6,674 nucleotides of DNA from DATJQF01 sp035505995 (GCA_035505995.1 DATJQF010000085.1:1-6674), one strand, 5' to 3'. Counted from the first letter of the stretch, positions 1-6,518 are shown. Notes: generated by a model not told the origin, from the letters alone. A program made the numbers and translations.

Positions 1-779
1 TGGAAACGGCTCCTGCCATCCGGGAACGCTACCGGCAGCAGGCCTCGTTGTGCCAGACGGATTATCTTTTAAAGCTGCTCGATATCAACAACCGGTGCGA
101 TCTGAATTACAAGATCAGCAATAACAAGCGGCTGCATCTCGAGCTGGCGGTCATGCAGATGTGCCAGCTGGCAGGACAGGCTACTGTCCAACCTTCACCG
201 TCAATAATTCCTCCTGCAGTCCCCAAATCCATTCCGAAGGAGAAGAAACCGGATGCTGCACCGGCTGCTACCGGACCTGAGGTCCCCGTTAAACCGAAAG
301 AAGGAAAATCTTACGGAGGTACTATCTCCATCAAAGGAGCCAAAGAGCAGAAAGATAAACAAGAAGACCCGTCAGCTTCCCTGGCTGAACAGCCGGCCGA
401 GGCCTACCGCCCGGCAGCGGTCTTTTCACAGGAAGAGCTGGAAGCGGCCTGGGATCAGTTCAGCGAGACCCTTCAGAAAGGTTCTCCCCACCTGTACAGC
501 ACACTGAAGAAATACCGCCCCGTATTGAAGGAAGAGTTCGTGATCGAGTTCTGCACCGATAACAAGTTGCTCGAAGAAGAGCTGAACCGCAAGAAGCCTG
601 AACTGCTGGAGCATCTCTGGAAGACCCTGAACAACTACCGGATCACGATGCAAACGGTGATCGCTGCGATCCCCCGCGGCAACAAGCCTTACACCAACCG
701 GGAAAAGTTCGACCGGATGGCCGAGAAAAATCCTTCCCTGCTTGACCTCCGGGAAAAGCTGGATCTCGATGTCGAGTGA
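1..779 (+). CDS. dnaX: DNA polymerase III subunit gamma/tau, C-terminal part (partial, 5' end outside window)
   Basis: This is the C-terminal portion of the clamp-loader subunit DnaX, which loads the sliding clamp and ties the replicative polymerase cores to the helicase. The reading frame is open from the left edge (first whole codon at base 3), so the gene starts upstream and the AAA+ ATPase domain is not in the window. The first visible residues, ETAPAIRERYRQQA, are followed by a helical segment containing LLKLLDINNRCDLNYK and LHLELAVMQMCQL, which matches clamp-loader domain III as I know it from Bacteroidota DnaX. Next comes a Pro/Lys/Glu-rich low-complexity linker (about bases 180-420). 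The tail domain begins near EELEAAWDQF and ends with KPYTNREKFDRMAEKNPSLL and LDLDVE, a layout typical of Bacteroidota tau. The next gene starts 12 bp after the stop. Recognition is from memory of the family, without alignment. Confidence 0.9.
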   Translation, partial: ETAPAIRERYRQQASLCQTDYLLKLLDINNRCDLNYKISNNKRLHLELAVMQMCQLAGQATVQPSPSIIPPAVPKSIPKEKKPDAAPAATGPEVPVKPKEGKSYGGTISIKGAKEQKDKQEDPSASLAEQPAEAYRPAAVFSQEELEAAWDQFSETLQKGSPHLYSTLKKYRPVLKEEFVIEFCTDNKLLEEELNRKKPELLEHLWKTLNNYRITMQTVIAAIPRGNKPYTNREKFDRMAEKNPSLLDLREKLDLDVE

Positions 780-791
780 TATCATACCCCC

Positions 792-1709
792 ATGGCCGGA
801 AAGGTAATTGCCATCGGCGAAACGGTCCTGGACATTGTGTTCCGGGACGGCAGGCTCCTGAGCGCCTGTCCGGGCGGCTCCATGCTGAACTCCGCCGTAT
901 CCCTTGGAAGGGCCGGTGACCGGGTGGTCCTTTTATCGGAAACAGGGACCGATGCCCCCGGAAGGATGATCCGGGATTTCCTGAAGGATAATGAGGTTGA
1001 GCTTGTACCGACCAGCAGCGGGGATGCGAAGACGATCCTGGCCATAGCCACGCTGGACGGAACAGCCAATGCCACCTACAATTTTTATAAGGAGGAAAAA
1101 AGAGGCAGGAGGTTCACCTTCCCTATTACCCCGGGGAAAGGGGATATCGTTCTGTTCGGGTCATTTTATTCACTGGAGGATGAGCCGCGGGAGGAGCTGG
1201 TCCGGTTCCTGAATACTGCACGGGCGAACGGAGCGATCCTTATCTACGATCCGAATTTCCGGTCGCCCCACGAACATGAGCTGGGCCGGGTGATGCCCCG
1301 CATCCTGGAGAACCTCTCCCTCTCCCACCTCGTGCGTGGCTCCGATGAAGATTTTCATACTATTTTTGGAGCCGGGGATGCAAAGGAAGCCTATAGTTTC
1401 GTTGCCAGGGCAGGGTGCCGTATCATGATCTATACTAAAAATAAGGCCGTCGTGGAATTCCGGTCGCCGGAAATGAGCTTTTCGATGAAGGTTCCTGAAA
1501 TCGAACCCGTCAGCACCATCGGCGCCGGGGATGCGTTCAATGCCGGCATCGTCCATGAGCTGCTGAAGGAGCGAATCGCCGCTGAGACCCTCGCCGGTAT
1601 GACGGAAGAGACCTGGCGGACGATCCTGAAGCAGGGAACCCGGTTCGCCTCCGCCGTCTGCCTGTCGGAAGAAAATTATATCCCTCCTGACCTCGACCTC
1701 TCATGCTAG
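792..1709 (+). CDS. PfkB-family carbohydrate kinase (fructokinase/ribokinase-like)
   Basis: This is a complete 305-residue protein, the usual size for cytoplasmic PfkB/ribokinase-fold kinases, which transfer phosphate from ATP to a sugar or sugar-like alcohol. The N-terminal strand KVIAIGETVLDIVF opens the fold. PfkB signature 1 is visible as CPGGSMLNSAVSLGRAG (residues 26-42), YDPNFR lies at 152-157, and signature 2 as STIGAGDAFNAG (241-252), with D247 as the predicted catalytic base in the GAGD anion hole. The usual Asp before TxGAGD is Ser241 here, a variation I would not take as inactivating. The C-terminal SEENYIPP (292-299) resembles other Bacteroidota members. The substrate cannot be read from sequence; fructose or another hexose is only a guess. 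ATG 792 lies 12 bp after dnaX with no Shine-Dalgarno. The 3' end overlaps the next gene by 7 bp, suggesting translational coupling. Confidence 0.9.
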   Translation: MAGKVIAIGETVLDIVFRDGRLLSACPGGSMLNSAVSLGRAGDRVVLLSETGTDAPGRMIRDFLKDNEVELVPTSSGDAKTILAIATLDGTANATYNFYKEEKRGRRFTFPITPGKGDIVLFGSFYSLEDEPREELVRFLNTARANGAILIYDPNFRSPHEHELGRVMPRILENLSLSHLVRGSDEDFHTIFGAGDAKEAYSFVARAGCRIMIYTKNKAVVEFRSPEMSFSMKVPEIEPVSTIGAGDAFNAGIVHELLKERIAAETLAGMTEETWRTILKQGTRFASAVCLSEENYIPPDLDLSC

Positions 1710-2278
1710 CCCGGCTGTCATCGTTCGTCCTCCGCCTGTTCGGCTGGCACACCAGCGGGAAGCTCCCGGAAGGGGTCCGCAAGGCGGTCCTGATCGTCGC
1801 CCCGCACACGAGCTACTGGGACTTTGTGATCGGGCGGCTGACCTTCTGGGCCTCCCATGTCAAGATCAAAGTGCTGATCAAGAAAGAAGTGTTCTATTTC
1901 CCGCTCGGACCTTTCCTGAAGCTCCTGGGAGGCATCCCGGTGGCCCGCGGGGAAAAGAACAACCTGGTGGACCAGGCGGCGGATTATTTCAGACGGTTCC
2001 CGTCGCTGGTGGTGGTGATCACGCCCGAAGGAACCCGGAAAAAAGTCAGGCAGTGGAAAAAAGGATTCTACCTGATCGCCCGGGAAGCCGGGGTGCCGGT
2101 CGCCCTGGCGTATCTCGACTACCGCAACAAGACGGGCGGCATCGGTCCGCTCCTCTATCCCACCGGGGATTACGAAAAAGACATGGCGTTCATCCATGAC
2201 TTCTACAAGGACAAGACCGGACTTCATCCGGAACGGTTCCAGCCGCCCCGGACAGAATTCACCAAAAACCCCTCCTAA
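1703..2278 (+). CDS. PlsC-like lysophospholipid/glycerol-phosphate acyltransferase family protein
   Basis: This is a complete 191-residue acyltransferase of the PlsC/LPLAT superfamily. These enzymes move an acyl chain from acyl-ACP or acyl-CoA to a lysophospholipid or related acceptor at the inner face of the cytoplasmic membrane. The catalytic HX4D motif is HTSYWD (H35 to D40). The acceptor-binding motif II region is KKEVFYFPLGPF with GGIPVAR (76-82), motif III is PEGTR (108-112), and the motif IV strand is VPVALAYLDY (131-140). The protein is shorter than typical PlsC (about 240 residues) and has no clear N-terminal transmembrane helix, only a short hydrophobic start (residues 2-14). This fits the small 'glycerol acyltransferase' group common in Bacteroidota. 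True PlsC activity is therefore uncertain, and acylation of another lipid (ornithine lipid, lipid A precursor) is possible. ATG 1703 overlaps the kinase stop by 7 bp. Confidence 0.88.
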   Translation: MLARLSSFVLRLFGWHTSGKLPEGVRKAVLIVAPHTSYWDFVIGRLTFWASHVKIKVLIKKEVFYFPLGPFLKLLGGIPVARGEKNNLVDQAADYFRRFPSLVVVITPEGTRKKVRQWKKGFYLIAREAGVPVALAYLDYRNKTGGIGPLLYPTGDYEKDMAFIHDFYKDKTGLHPERFQPPRTEFTKNPS

Positions 2279-2284
2279 GTGATT

Positions 2285-2740
2285 ATGAAAACTTCAAGAA
2301 AATCCATCGACCGGTTCCTGGCTCCTAAAAAGCTGGCGATTGCAGGTGTATCTCGTGATCCTAAAAAATTCGGGTACACGGTGTTCAACGAGCTCAGGCA
2401 GAAAGGATTTGATGTGGTTCCGGTCAATCCGAATGCCGAAATGATCGACACGGTCCCCTGTTACAAAAGCATTGAGAGCCTGCCGGAAGGGACTGACCGA
2501 CTGCTCATCGTCACGCATAAGAGGGAAACCGACGGAGTGCTGCGGGAAGCGGTCCGCAAAGGAATCCGCAATATCTGGATCCAGCAGATGTCGGACACCC
2601 AAGAGTCCCTGGAATATGCTGCCGCAAGCGGCCTCGAGCTGGTATCCGGCCAGTGCATCCTGATGTGGGCCGATCCCGTGAAAAGCATCCACCGGTTTCA
2701 CCGGACTATTAAAAGTTTCTTCGGGCTGCTGCCAAAATAG
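2285..2740 (+). CDS. CoA-binding domain protein (YccU-like Rossmann fold)
   Basis: This is a complete 151-residue single-domain protein of the CoA_binding_2 (YccU-like) family, with the Rossmann fold also found in succinyl-CoA synthetase alpha subunits. The family binds CoA, but its cellular role is not established. Visible hallmarks are KKLAIAGVSRDPKKFGYTVF (15-34), with the Gly/Ser-Arg nucleotide loop, the strand VVPVNPN (44-50), RLLIVT (72-77), IWIQ (97-100) and the late Cys in SGQCILMWADP (121-131). I chose ATG 2285 over the in-frame GTG at 2279 because MKTSRKSIDRFL is the usual start and the GTG adds only two residues. The start lies 6 bp after the acyltransferase stop, so it is probably the last gene of the operon. 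No hairpin terminator follows directly; a promoter-like element begins 11 bp after its stop. Confidence 0.88.
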   Translation: MKTSRKSIDRFLAPKKLAIAGVSRDPKKFGYTVFNELRQKGFDVVPVNPNAEMIDTVPCYKSIESLPEGTDRLLIVTHKRETDGVLREAVRKGIRNIWIQQMSDTQESLEYAAASGLELVSGQCILMWADPVKSIHRFHRTIKSFFGLLPK

Positions 2741-2751
2741 GAATAAATTCT

Positions 2752-2759
2752 TAATTTTG
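2752..2759 (+). promoter_or_regulatory. Bacteroidota -7 promoter element (TAATTTTG) upstream of tRNA-Val
   Basis: TAATTTTG matches the Bacteroidota primary sigma factor -7 consensus TAnnTTTG exactly. Transcription would start near 2765, about 60 nt before the tRNA. No clear TTG-type -33 element is seen about 19 bp upstream (the sequence there reads CTGC), so support rests on the -7 box and the location right after the previous gene. Confidence 0.55.
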
Positions 2760-2765
2760 CCATCC

Positions 2766-2785
2766 CCTCCGGCTGAAACCAGAGG
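2766..2785 (+). other. Small hairpin in the tRNA leader
   Basis: CCTC (2766-2769) pairs with GAGG (2782-2785). After one C/A mismatch, GG pairs with CC, closing a six-base loop CTGAAA. If the -7 element upstream is used, this would be the extreme 5' end of the primary transcript. Its function is unknown and it may be chance. Confidence 0.25.
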
Positions 2786-2803
2786 CAAGACAGGAAATTG
2801 GTC

Positions 2804-2823
2804 CTGCACTTCAGTGCGGTTTT
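2804..2823 (+). terminator. Weak hairpin plus TTTT directly before tRNA-Val
   Basis: CTGCAC (2804-2809) pairs with GTGCGG (2814-2819), including one T-G wobble, around loop TTCA. It is followed by TTTT (2820-2823) and then, two bases later, by the tRNA. It looks like a short intrinsic terminator for the upstream operon, but it also lies between the presumed tRNA promoter and the tRNA. It could equally be a processing signal or chance. The T-run is too short for confidence. Confidence 0.3.
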
Positions 2824-2825
2824 CA

Positions 2826-2900
2826 GGGAGCTTAGCTCAGTTGGTTCAGAGCGCCTGCCTTACAAGCAGGAGGCCACTGGTTCGAGTCCAGTAGTTCCCA
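2826..2900 (+). tRNA. tRNA-Val (anticodon UAC)
   Basis: The 75-nt sequence folds into a complete cloverleaf. Acceptor stem GGGAGCT (2826-2832) pairs with AGTTCCC (2893-2899) with one G-T wobble, and A2900 is the discriminator. D stem is GCTC/GAGC (2835-2838, 2849-2852). Anticodon stem is CCTGC/GCAGG (2854-2858, 2866-2870), with loop CTTACAA placing TAC at 2861-2863. The variable loop AGGCC has 5 nt. T stem is ACTGG/CCAGT (2876-2880, 2888-2892) with loop TTCGAGT. CCA is not encoded and must be added enzymatically. The anticodon reads GUA and probably other GUN valine codons. Confidence 0.97.
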
Positions 2901-2919
2901 CTCCCCCAAACCCAAAATC

Positions 2920-3114
2920 ATGAATGAAATCCAGAAAATCGCCGTTGCAGTTGATGCCAATGGCATTGCAACGATTGCCAAGACAGTCGTCTATGAATTT
3001 CCCCAGGGCGCTGTGAGCTGGGATGGTTCGAATGAGACTATCCAGCCGAACCAGAAAAAGACTTTTTACGGTCAGCTGGGAACTCCCCCGATCTGGAAGA
3101 TCAAAAGGGATTGA
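2920..3114 (+). CDS. Hypothetical small protein (64 aa) directly after tRNA-Val
   Basis: I do not recognise this 64-residue ORF. It begins with ATG 19 nt after the tRNA. The protein starts MNEIQKIAVAVDANGIATIA, continues with a mixed, protein-like composition (FPQGAVSWDGSN, QKKTFYGQLGTPPIW) and ends KIKRD. There is no signal peptide, membrane segment or Cys residue, so it would be a small soluble cytoplasmic protein, perhaps mostly beta-strand. Good balance of residues and the absence of Arg/Pro-rich shadow-type composition favour a real gene, but its short length leaves doubt. No Shine-Dalgarno precedes it, which is normal for this phylum. Its transcript probably comes from the tRNA promoter or from read-through, and could end at the hairpin at 3173-3208. 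Confidence 0.5.
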   Translation: MNEIQKIAVAVDANGIATIAKTVVYEFPQGAVSWDGSNETIQPNQKKTFYGQLGTPPIWKIKRD

Positions 3115-3115
3115 T

Positions 3116-3127
3116 GACCGGCCGGTC
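3116..3127. repeat. Perfect 12-bp palindrome GACCGGCCGGTC
   Basis: GACCGG is followed at once by its reverse complement CCGGTC, and another CCGG follows at 3127-3130. It lies 1 bp after the stop of the 64-residue ORF, at the start of the intergenic gap. It could be a dimeric protein-binding site or part of an mRNA 3' structure. With no flanking evidence it may be chance. Confidence 0.3.
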
Positions 3128-3172
3128 CGGAGGATAATTCCCCCTGTATTTCGATCTTTTTATTTTTATCCA

Positions 3173-3208
3173 TACGGGAATAAATCTCCCGTAGTCATCA
3201 TTTTTTTT
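3173..3208 (+). terminator. Intrinsic terminator after the tRNA/small-ORF unit
   Basis: TACGGGA (3173-3179) pairs perfectly with TCCCGTA (3187-3193) around a 7-nt loop, and a run of eight T follows at 3201-3208 after a 7-nt spacer. The spacer is longer than in an ideal rho-independent terminator, so efficiency is uncertain. Position supports the role: it lies about 60 bp after the last upstream ORF and before the next gene's promoter region. The 224-bp gap 3115-3338 is AT-rich and holds no recognisable gene. Confidence 0.6.
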
Positions 3209-3291
3209 CTTTCCGTATTTACCCTCACGGTTGAACCCGGGATCATTATTATATGCAACAGACAACTATTCTTTACTCCTGATGTCTGTCA

Positions 3292-3299
3292 TATATTAG
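3292..3299 (+). promoter_or_regulatory. Candidate -7 promoter element (TATATTAG) for the surface protein gene
   Basis: TATATTAG matches TAnnTTTG at five of six fixed positions. It would give a start near 3305 and a 5' untranslated region of about 34 nt before ATG 3339. No convincing TTG -33 box lies at the right distance, and the surrounding DNA is so AT-rich that partial matches are expected. Confidence 0.33.
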
Positions 3300-3338
3300 T
3301 ATATAGTGTCCCATTATCTCCAACTTAAAGTTCATTCT

Positions 3339-6300
3339 ATGAAAACGAACCTTTACTGTTTCGCCGGGAGGGTCATCTTCTTCCTTGCCATGATCCTGCT
3401 CCAAACGAATTTCTCCCATGTACTTGCGCAGACCGGTTACTGTACGGTCATTCAGCAGCCCTGCAACGGCAACGGGATCCTTCAGACCACCATCACCTCG
3501 GGGATGACCCCGCCGCTGACTTTCCAGTATGGGGACCCGTATAATACCCAGCACGACATCAACGGTTTCACGGATACTTTTTACGGGATCGAGATGTGCT
3601 ACTACGTTTATATCACCGACAATTACAACCATTACCTCTACCTGAACACCGGGATGACCCTTCCCTTCTATGTGGACGTCCCCCAATCTTCTCCGGCCGT
3701 CTGCCCGAACCCGGGAAGCGCCTCCATCACGATCAACAGCGGCAATGCGCCTGATTATGTAGACTGGTATGATAAATCAACACCTTTTCCGGGCACCTAT
3801 GTCGGCACGGGGAATCCGATGGATCTTTTTGCCGGGGATTATCGCGCCAAGGTTTTTCATGACGGGTGTTATGTCTATCAGGACTCCAATCTTTATATTG
3901 CGAACCTCTCATCCATCTCGTTCAATGTTACGACCACCCTGGCCAACTGCACCAATGGGACTGCCACGGTTACCAACCTTACCGGCGGGACCCCGCCCTA
4001 TTCCTACCTCTGGTCGAACGGAGCGACCACACCTGCCATCACCGGTCTTCATGCCGGGGAGTACCAGGTACGGGTTACCGATGCGATCGGGTGTTATACG
4101 GAACTCTATACCTATGTCGGGCAGGCGGTTACGATCCCGGTCAACCTGGTGGTGACGCAATATCCCACCTGCCTGGATAATAACGGGAAAGTGATGGCAT
4201 TCGGTTCGGGAGGCGTGAATCCTTATACCTATTTATGGAGTAACGGGGAAACCACCCAGGAAGCCATTAATCTCAGCGGGGGAGAGTATTACAGCGTCAT
4301 CGCCACCGATGTTAACGGCTGTTTCGGGACATCCGGTATCGGCCTGACCAGTTCCACCCCCATCGCCGTGACCTACAGCACAACGCCAAGTTCCTGCACG
4401 GCTCCTACCGGAAGCGCCACCCTGACCGTCAACGGAGGCACTCCTCCCTATACGGTGGTCTGGAATACATACCCGGTCCAGAACGGCACTACCGCGTCCG
4501 ATCTTCCGCCCGGGAACTATTACTTCACCGTAACCGATGCGGTAGGCTGCATCCGCACCGGCTGGGCGTCGATTCCTCCGATGAGCGTCATCAGTGCTTC
4601 CATATACTCCACCAATGCGATCTGTCCCGCCAATACCGGGTCTGCCGGGGTAAGTTGCTCGGGGGTTAGTCCGTTCACCTATCAATGGAACAATGGGGCC
4701 ACCACCCCCTCCATTTCCAGCCTTTCTCCCGGATCTTATCATTGCACCATTACCGATGCCAACAGTTGTTCCGTGACCAAGTACACCTATGTGGAATCGA
4801 CCAGCCCCGTGTATGTGGGGATCAGCTCCACGCCGGCTACCTGCCTGTATGCTTCCGACGGCAGCCTGTTTGCGGTGCCCAGCGGCGGAACTCCTCCTTA
4901 CACCTACCACTGGTCGAACGGGGCTTTCGGTAACCCGGCCACGAACCTGTCCCCGGGAAATTATTATTCCTATGTGACGGATGCGGCCGGGTGCACTACA
5001 TCCACTTTCTGCGTGGTGGGGAACAGCGGCACCAGCGATGCTTGCTACTGCACCGTCGAGGGCACCGTTTATTTTGACGAGAATGCCAATTGCACCGCAG
5101 ATGCCGGGGAAATCGGCATCCAGCACATCCAGGTGCACCTGGCGCCCTTCGGATATACCTATACGGATGCCGCCGGTCACTATTCCTTCCTCGTACCCTC
5201 CGGTTCCTACACGCTCTCCGAGGTGGTTCAGTATATCTACCCGCTTACCCCCGGATGTCCCGATAATGATCCGGCTCCGGTCAACGTGACGGCCGCTTCG
5301 GGATGCGTGATCACCCATGACTTTTACAACATCTATAATCCGATCCGCGACGTTCATATCGTGACCGACAATATTAACTACGCGGTCCCGGGATTCCCCT
5401 ATTACCAGCGGATGATCGTGGAGAATGACGGAACGGTCAGCGAACCGGATATCCTGCTGGATTACGACCCGGAAGAACAGCTGCTGGCCTGGTCCTCCGC
5501 TCCGGTCCCGTTATACCCGATCACCGCGCCCTGGTATGAGAATAGCACTGTCCCGATCTCCCTGTCGCCCGGCGGCTCCCTCGGGATCATCAATACCTAC
5601 GCAGCCGTCCCAACGAATATCCCGCTGGGTACCACGCTGAATTTCGAGGATATAGTGGCGTATGAGCCTCCCATCACCAACTGGCTGAACGATTATACGC
5701 CCTGGAATAACGTGAATAACTTCTCGACGACCGTGGTGGGTTCGCTGGATCCCAACGACAAGGAGGTCCTCCCGAAAGGAACCGGGCCGGAAGGGACTAT
5801 CAGCGTGAATGATTCCGTCCTGGATTATGTGATCCGGTTCCAGAACACCGGTACCTGGTACGCCGAAAACGTGGTGATCAAAGACACTCTCGATCCGAAC
5901 CTCGACCGGACCACTCTCCGGCCGGGTTATTCCACGCATTCTTACACAGCCGACGTTTCCGAGAACGGAGTGCTCACGCTGACCTTCAGCCATATCCATC
6001 TTGACTGGGAGGCGGACAATGAAGTGAACAGCAACGGGATGGTGACTTATTCCATCAAACAAAAACCGAACCTGGCCACCGGCACCCAGATCAGGAACAA
6101 CGCGGATATCTTTTTTGATTTCAATGCACCGGTCAAAACGAACACGACCCTGAATACGATCCTCAATACGACCGGCATCCGGGAAACTAACGGCACCGGG
6201 GACATTTCGGTCTATCCCAATCCCGCTGCGGAAGCCATCTGGGTGAAGACCGGTCAGGCCGGCACCCTTGAATCCCTGCAGATCTATGATCTGACCGGCC

Positions 6301-6437
6301 GGCTGGTGAGCACTACCCCGGCCAGCGGGAATATGATCCAGAAAATAAGCATCGGGGAGCTTTCTTCAGGCCTGTACTTCCTGGAGGCGCTGAAAATCAA
6401 TGGCGAAACGATCACCCTGAAGTTCGTCAAGAACTAA
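3339..6437 (+). CDS. Large surface protein: signal peptide, SprB-like repeats, SdrD-B-like and DUF7619-like domains, T9SS type A sorting domain
   Basis: This 1032-residue exported protein probably crosses the outer membrane by the type IX secretion system and stays at the cell surface. Start ATG 3339 is preferred to the in-frame GTG 3306 because it gives a clean signal peptide: MKTNLYCFAGR, then a VIFFLAMILL core, with likely cleavage after A30 (HVLA/QTGY). Residues 31-190 hold two degenerate repeats. Five clear SprB-like repeats follow at about 196-262, 271-336, 344-410, 421-486 and 493-560, each with a GGxxPYxYxWSNG-like core, a PGxYxxxVTDxxGC end and one N-terminal Cys. Residues 573-630 (VEGTVYFDENANC, then TDAAGHYSF) resemble SdrD-B/carboxypeptidase-regulatory folds. 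Residues about 800-940 carry GSLDPNDKEV and NADIFFDFNAPV, hallmarks of DUF7619. The T9SS type A domain fills about 957-1032 (SVYPNP, DLTGRLV, SSGLYFLEAL, KFVKN end). No catalytic domain is visible; an adhesive or structural role is inferred. Confidence 0.9.
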   Translation: MKTNLYCFAGRVIFFLAMILLQTNFSHVLAQTGYCTVIQQPCNGNGILQTTITSGMTPPLTFQYGDPYNTQHDINGFTDTFYGIEMCYYVYITDNYNHYLYLNTGMTLPFYVDVPQSSPAVCPNPGSASITINSGNAPDYVDWYDKSTPFPGTYVGTGNPMDLFAGDYRAKVFHDGCYVYQDSNLYIANLSSISFNVTTTLANCTNGTATVTNLTGGTPPYSYLWSNGATTPAITGLHAGEYQVRVTDAIGCYTELYTYVGQAVTIPVNLVVTQYPTCLDNNGKVMAFGSGGVNPYTYLWSNGETTQEAINLSGGEYYSVIATDVNGCFGTSGIGLTSSTPIAVTYSTTPSSCTAPTGSATLTVNGGTPPYTVVWNTYPVQNGTTASDLPPGNYYFTVTDAVGCIRTGWASIPPMSVISASIYSTNAICPANTGSAGVSCSGVSPFTYQWNNGATTPSISSLSPGSYHCTITDANSCSVTKYTYVESTSPVYVGISSTPATCLYASDGSLFAVPSGGTPPYTYHWSNGAFGNPATNLSPGNYYSYVTDAAGCTTSTFCVVGNSGTSDACYCTVEGTVYFDENANCTADAGEIGIQHIQVHLAPFGYTYTDAAGHYSFLVPSGSYTLSEVVQYIYPLTPGCPDNDPAPVNVTAASGCVITHDFYNIYNPIRDVHIVTDNINYAVPGFPYYQRMIVENDGTVSEPDILLDYDPEEQLLAWSSAPVPLYPITAPWYENSTVPISLSPGGSLGIINTYAAVPTNIPLGTTLNFEDIVAYEPPITNWLNDYTPWNNVNNFSTTVVGSLDPNDKEVLPKGTGPEGTISVNDSVLDYVIRFQNTGTWYAENVVIKDTLDPNLDRTTLRPGYSTHSYTADVSENGVLTLTFSHIHLDWEADNEVNSNGMVTYSIKQKPNLATGTQIRNNADIFFDFNAPVKTNTTLNTILNTTGIRETNGTGDISVYPNPAAEAIWVKTGQAGTLESLQIYDLTGRLVSTTPASGNMIQKISIGELSSGLYFLEALKINGETITLKFVKN

Positions 6438-6447
6438 CGGCAACCCT

Positions 6448-6480
6448 TTCCCGCCGACGGGACCCGGGAATAAAGAATTT
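6448..6480 (+). terminator. Possible weak terminator after the surface protein gene
   Basis: TTCCCG (6448-6453) can pair with CGGGAA (6465-6470). Alternatively TCCCG (6449-6453) pairs with CGGGA (6458-6462) around loop CCGA. An A/T-rich stretch TAAAGAATTTT follows, but there is no solid T-run near the stem. It is placed sensibly, 10 bp after the stop and before the next promoter. Confidence 0.35.
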
Positions 6481-6487
6481 TAATAAC

Positions 6488-6495
6488 TACCTTTG
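6488..6495 (+). promoter_or_regulatory. Bacteroidota -7 promoter element (TACCTTTG)
   Basis: TACCTTTG matches TAnnTTTG exactly. Transcription would begin near 6501, about 18 nt before the TTG start at 6519. This supports a separate transcription unit for the downstream gene. No clear -33 TTG is visible about 19 bp upstream. Confidence 0.6.
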
Positions 6496-6518
6496 CCTTG
6501 CTGCAAAGTAGAGGCTAG

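Noticed and set aside
300..370. Programmed frameshift signal in dnaX
   Set aside because: The lysine-rich linker has several short A runs but no A-AAA-AAG type slippery heptamer followed by a stem; no support for a gamma product made here.
48..779. A gene starting at TTG 48 as the true start of the first CDS
   Set aside because: The frame stays open to the left edge and the upstream residues (ETAPAIRERYRQQA) belong to the DnaX domain III match, so the gene is truncated by the window, not started at 48.
3306..3338. GTG 3306 as start of the large surface protein
   Set aside because: It would add 11 residues (MSHYLQLKVHS) before a typical MKTN signal peptide start; ATG 3339 gives a normal signal peptide.
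2900..3338. Integration site of a mobile element at the tRNA-Val 3' end
   Set aside because: No second copy of the tRNA 3' end and no integrase or phage gene is visible within the window; flanking genes look like ordinary chromosome.
3918..5018. Tandem DNA repeats or CRISPR-like array
   Set aside because: The periodicity exists at protein level only. Short identical DNA pieces such as TGGTCGAACGG recur, but units are diverged and there are no constant repeats with unique spacers.
4233..5357. Long open frame on the minus strand inside the surface protein gene (about 374 codons)
   Set aside because: Its product is dominated by Gly, Arg and Ile with no recognisable domain, as expected for an antisense shadow of a Pro/Ser/Thr/Tyr-rich coding sequence; no promoter or family match supports it.
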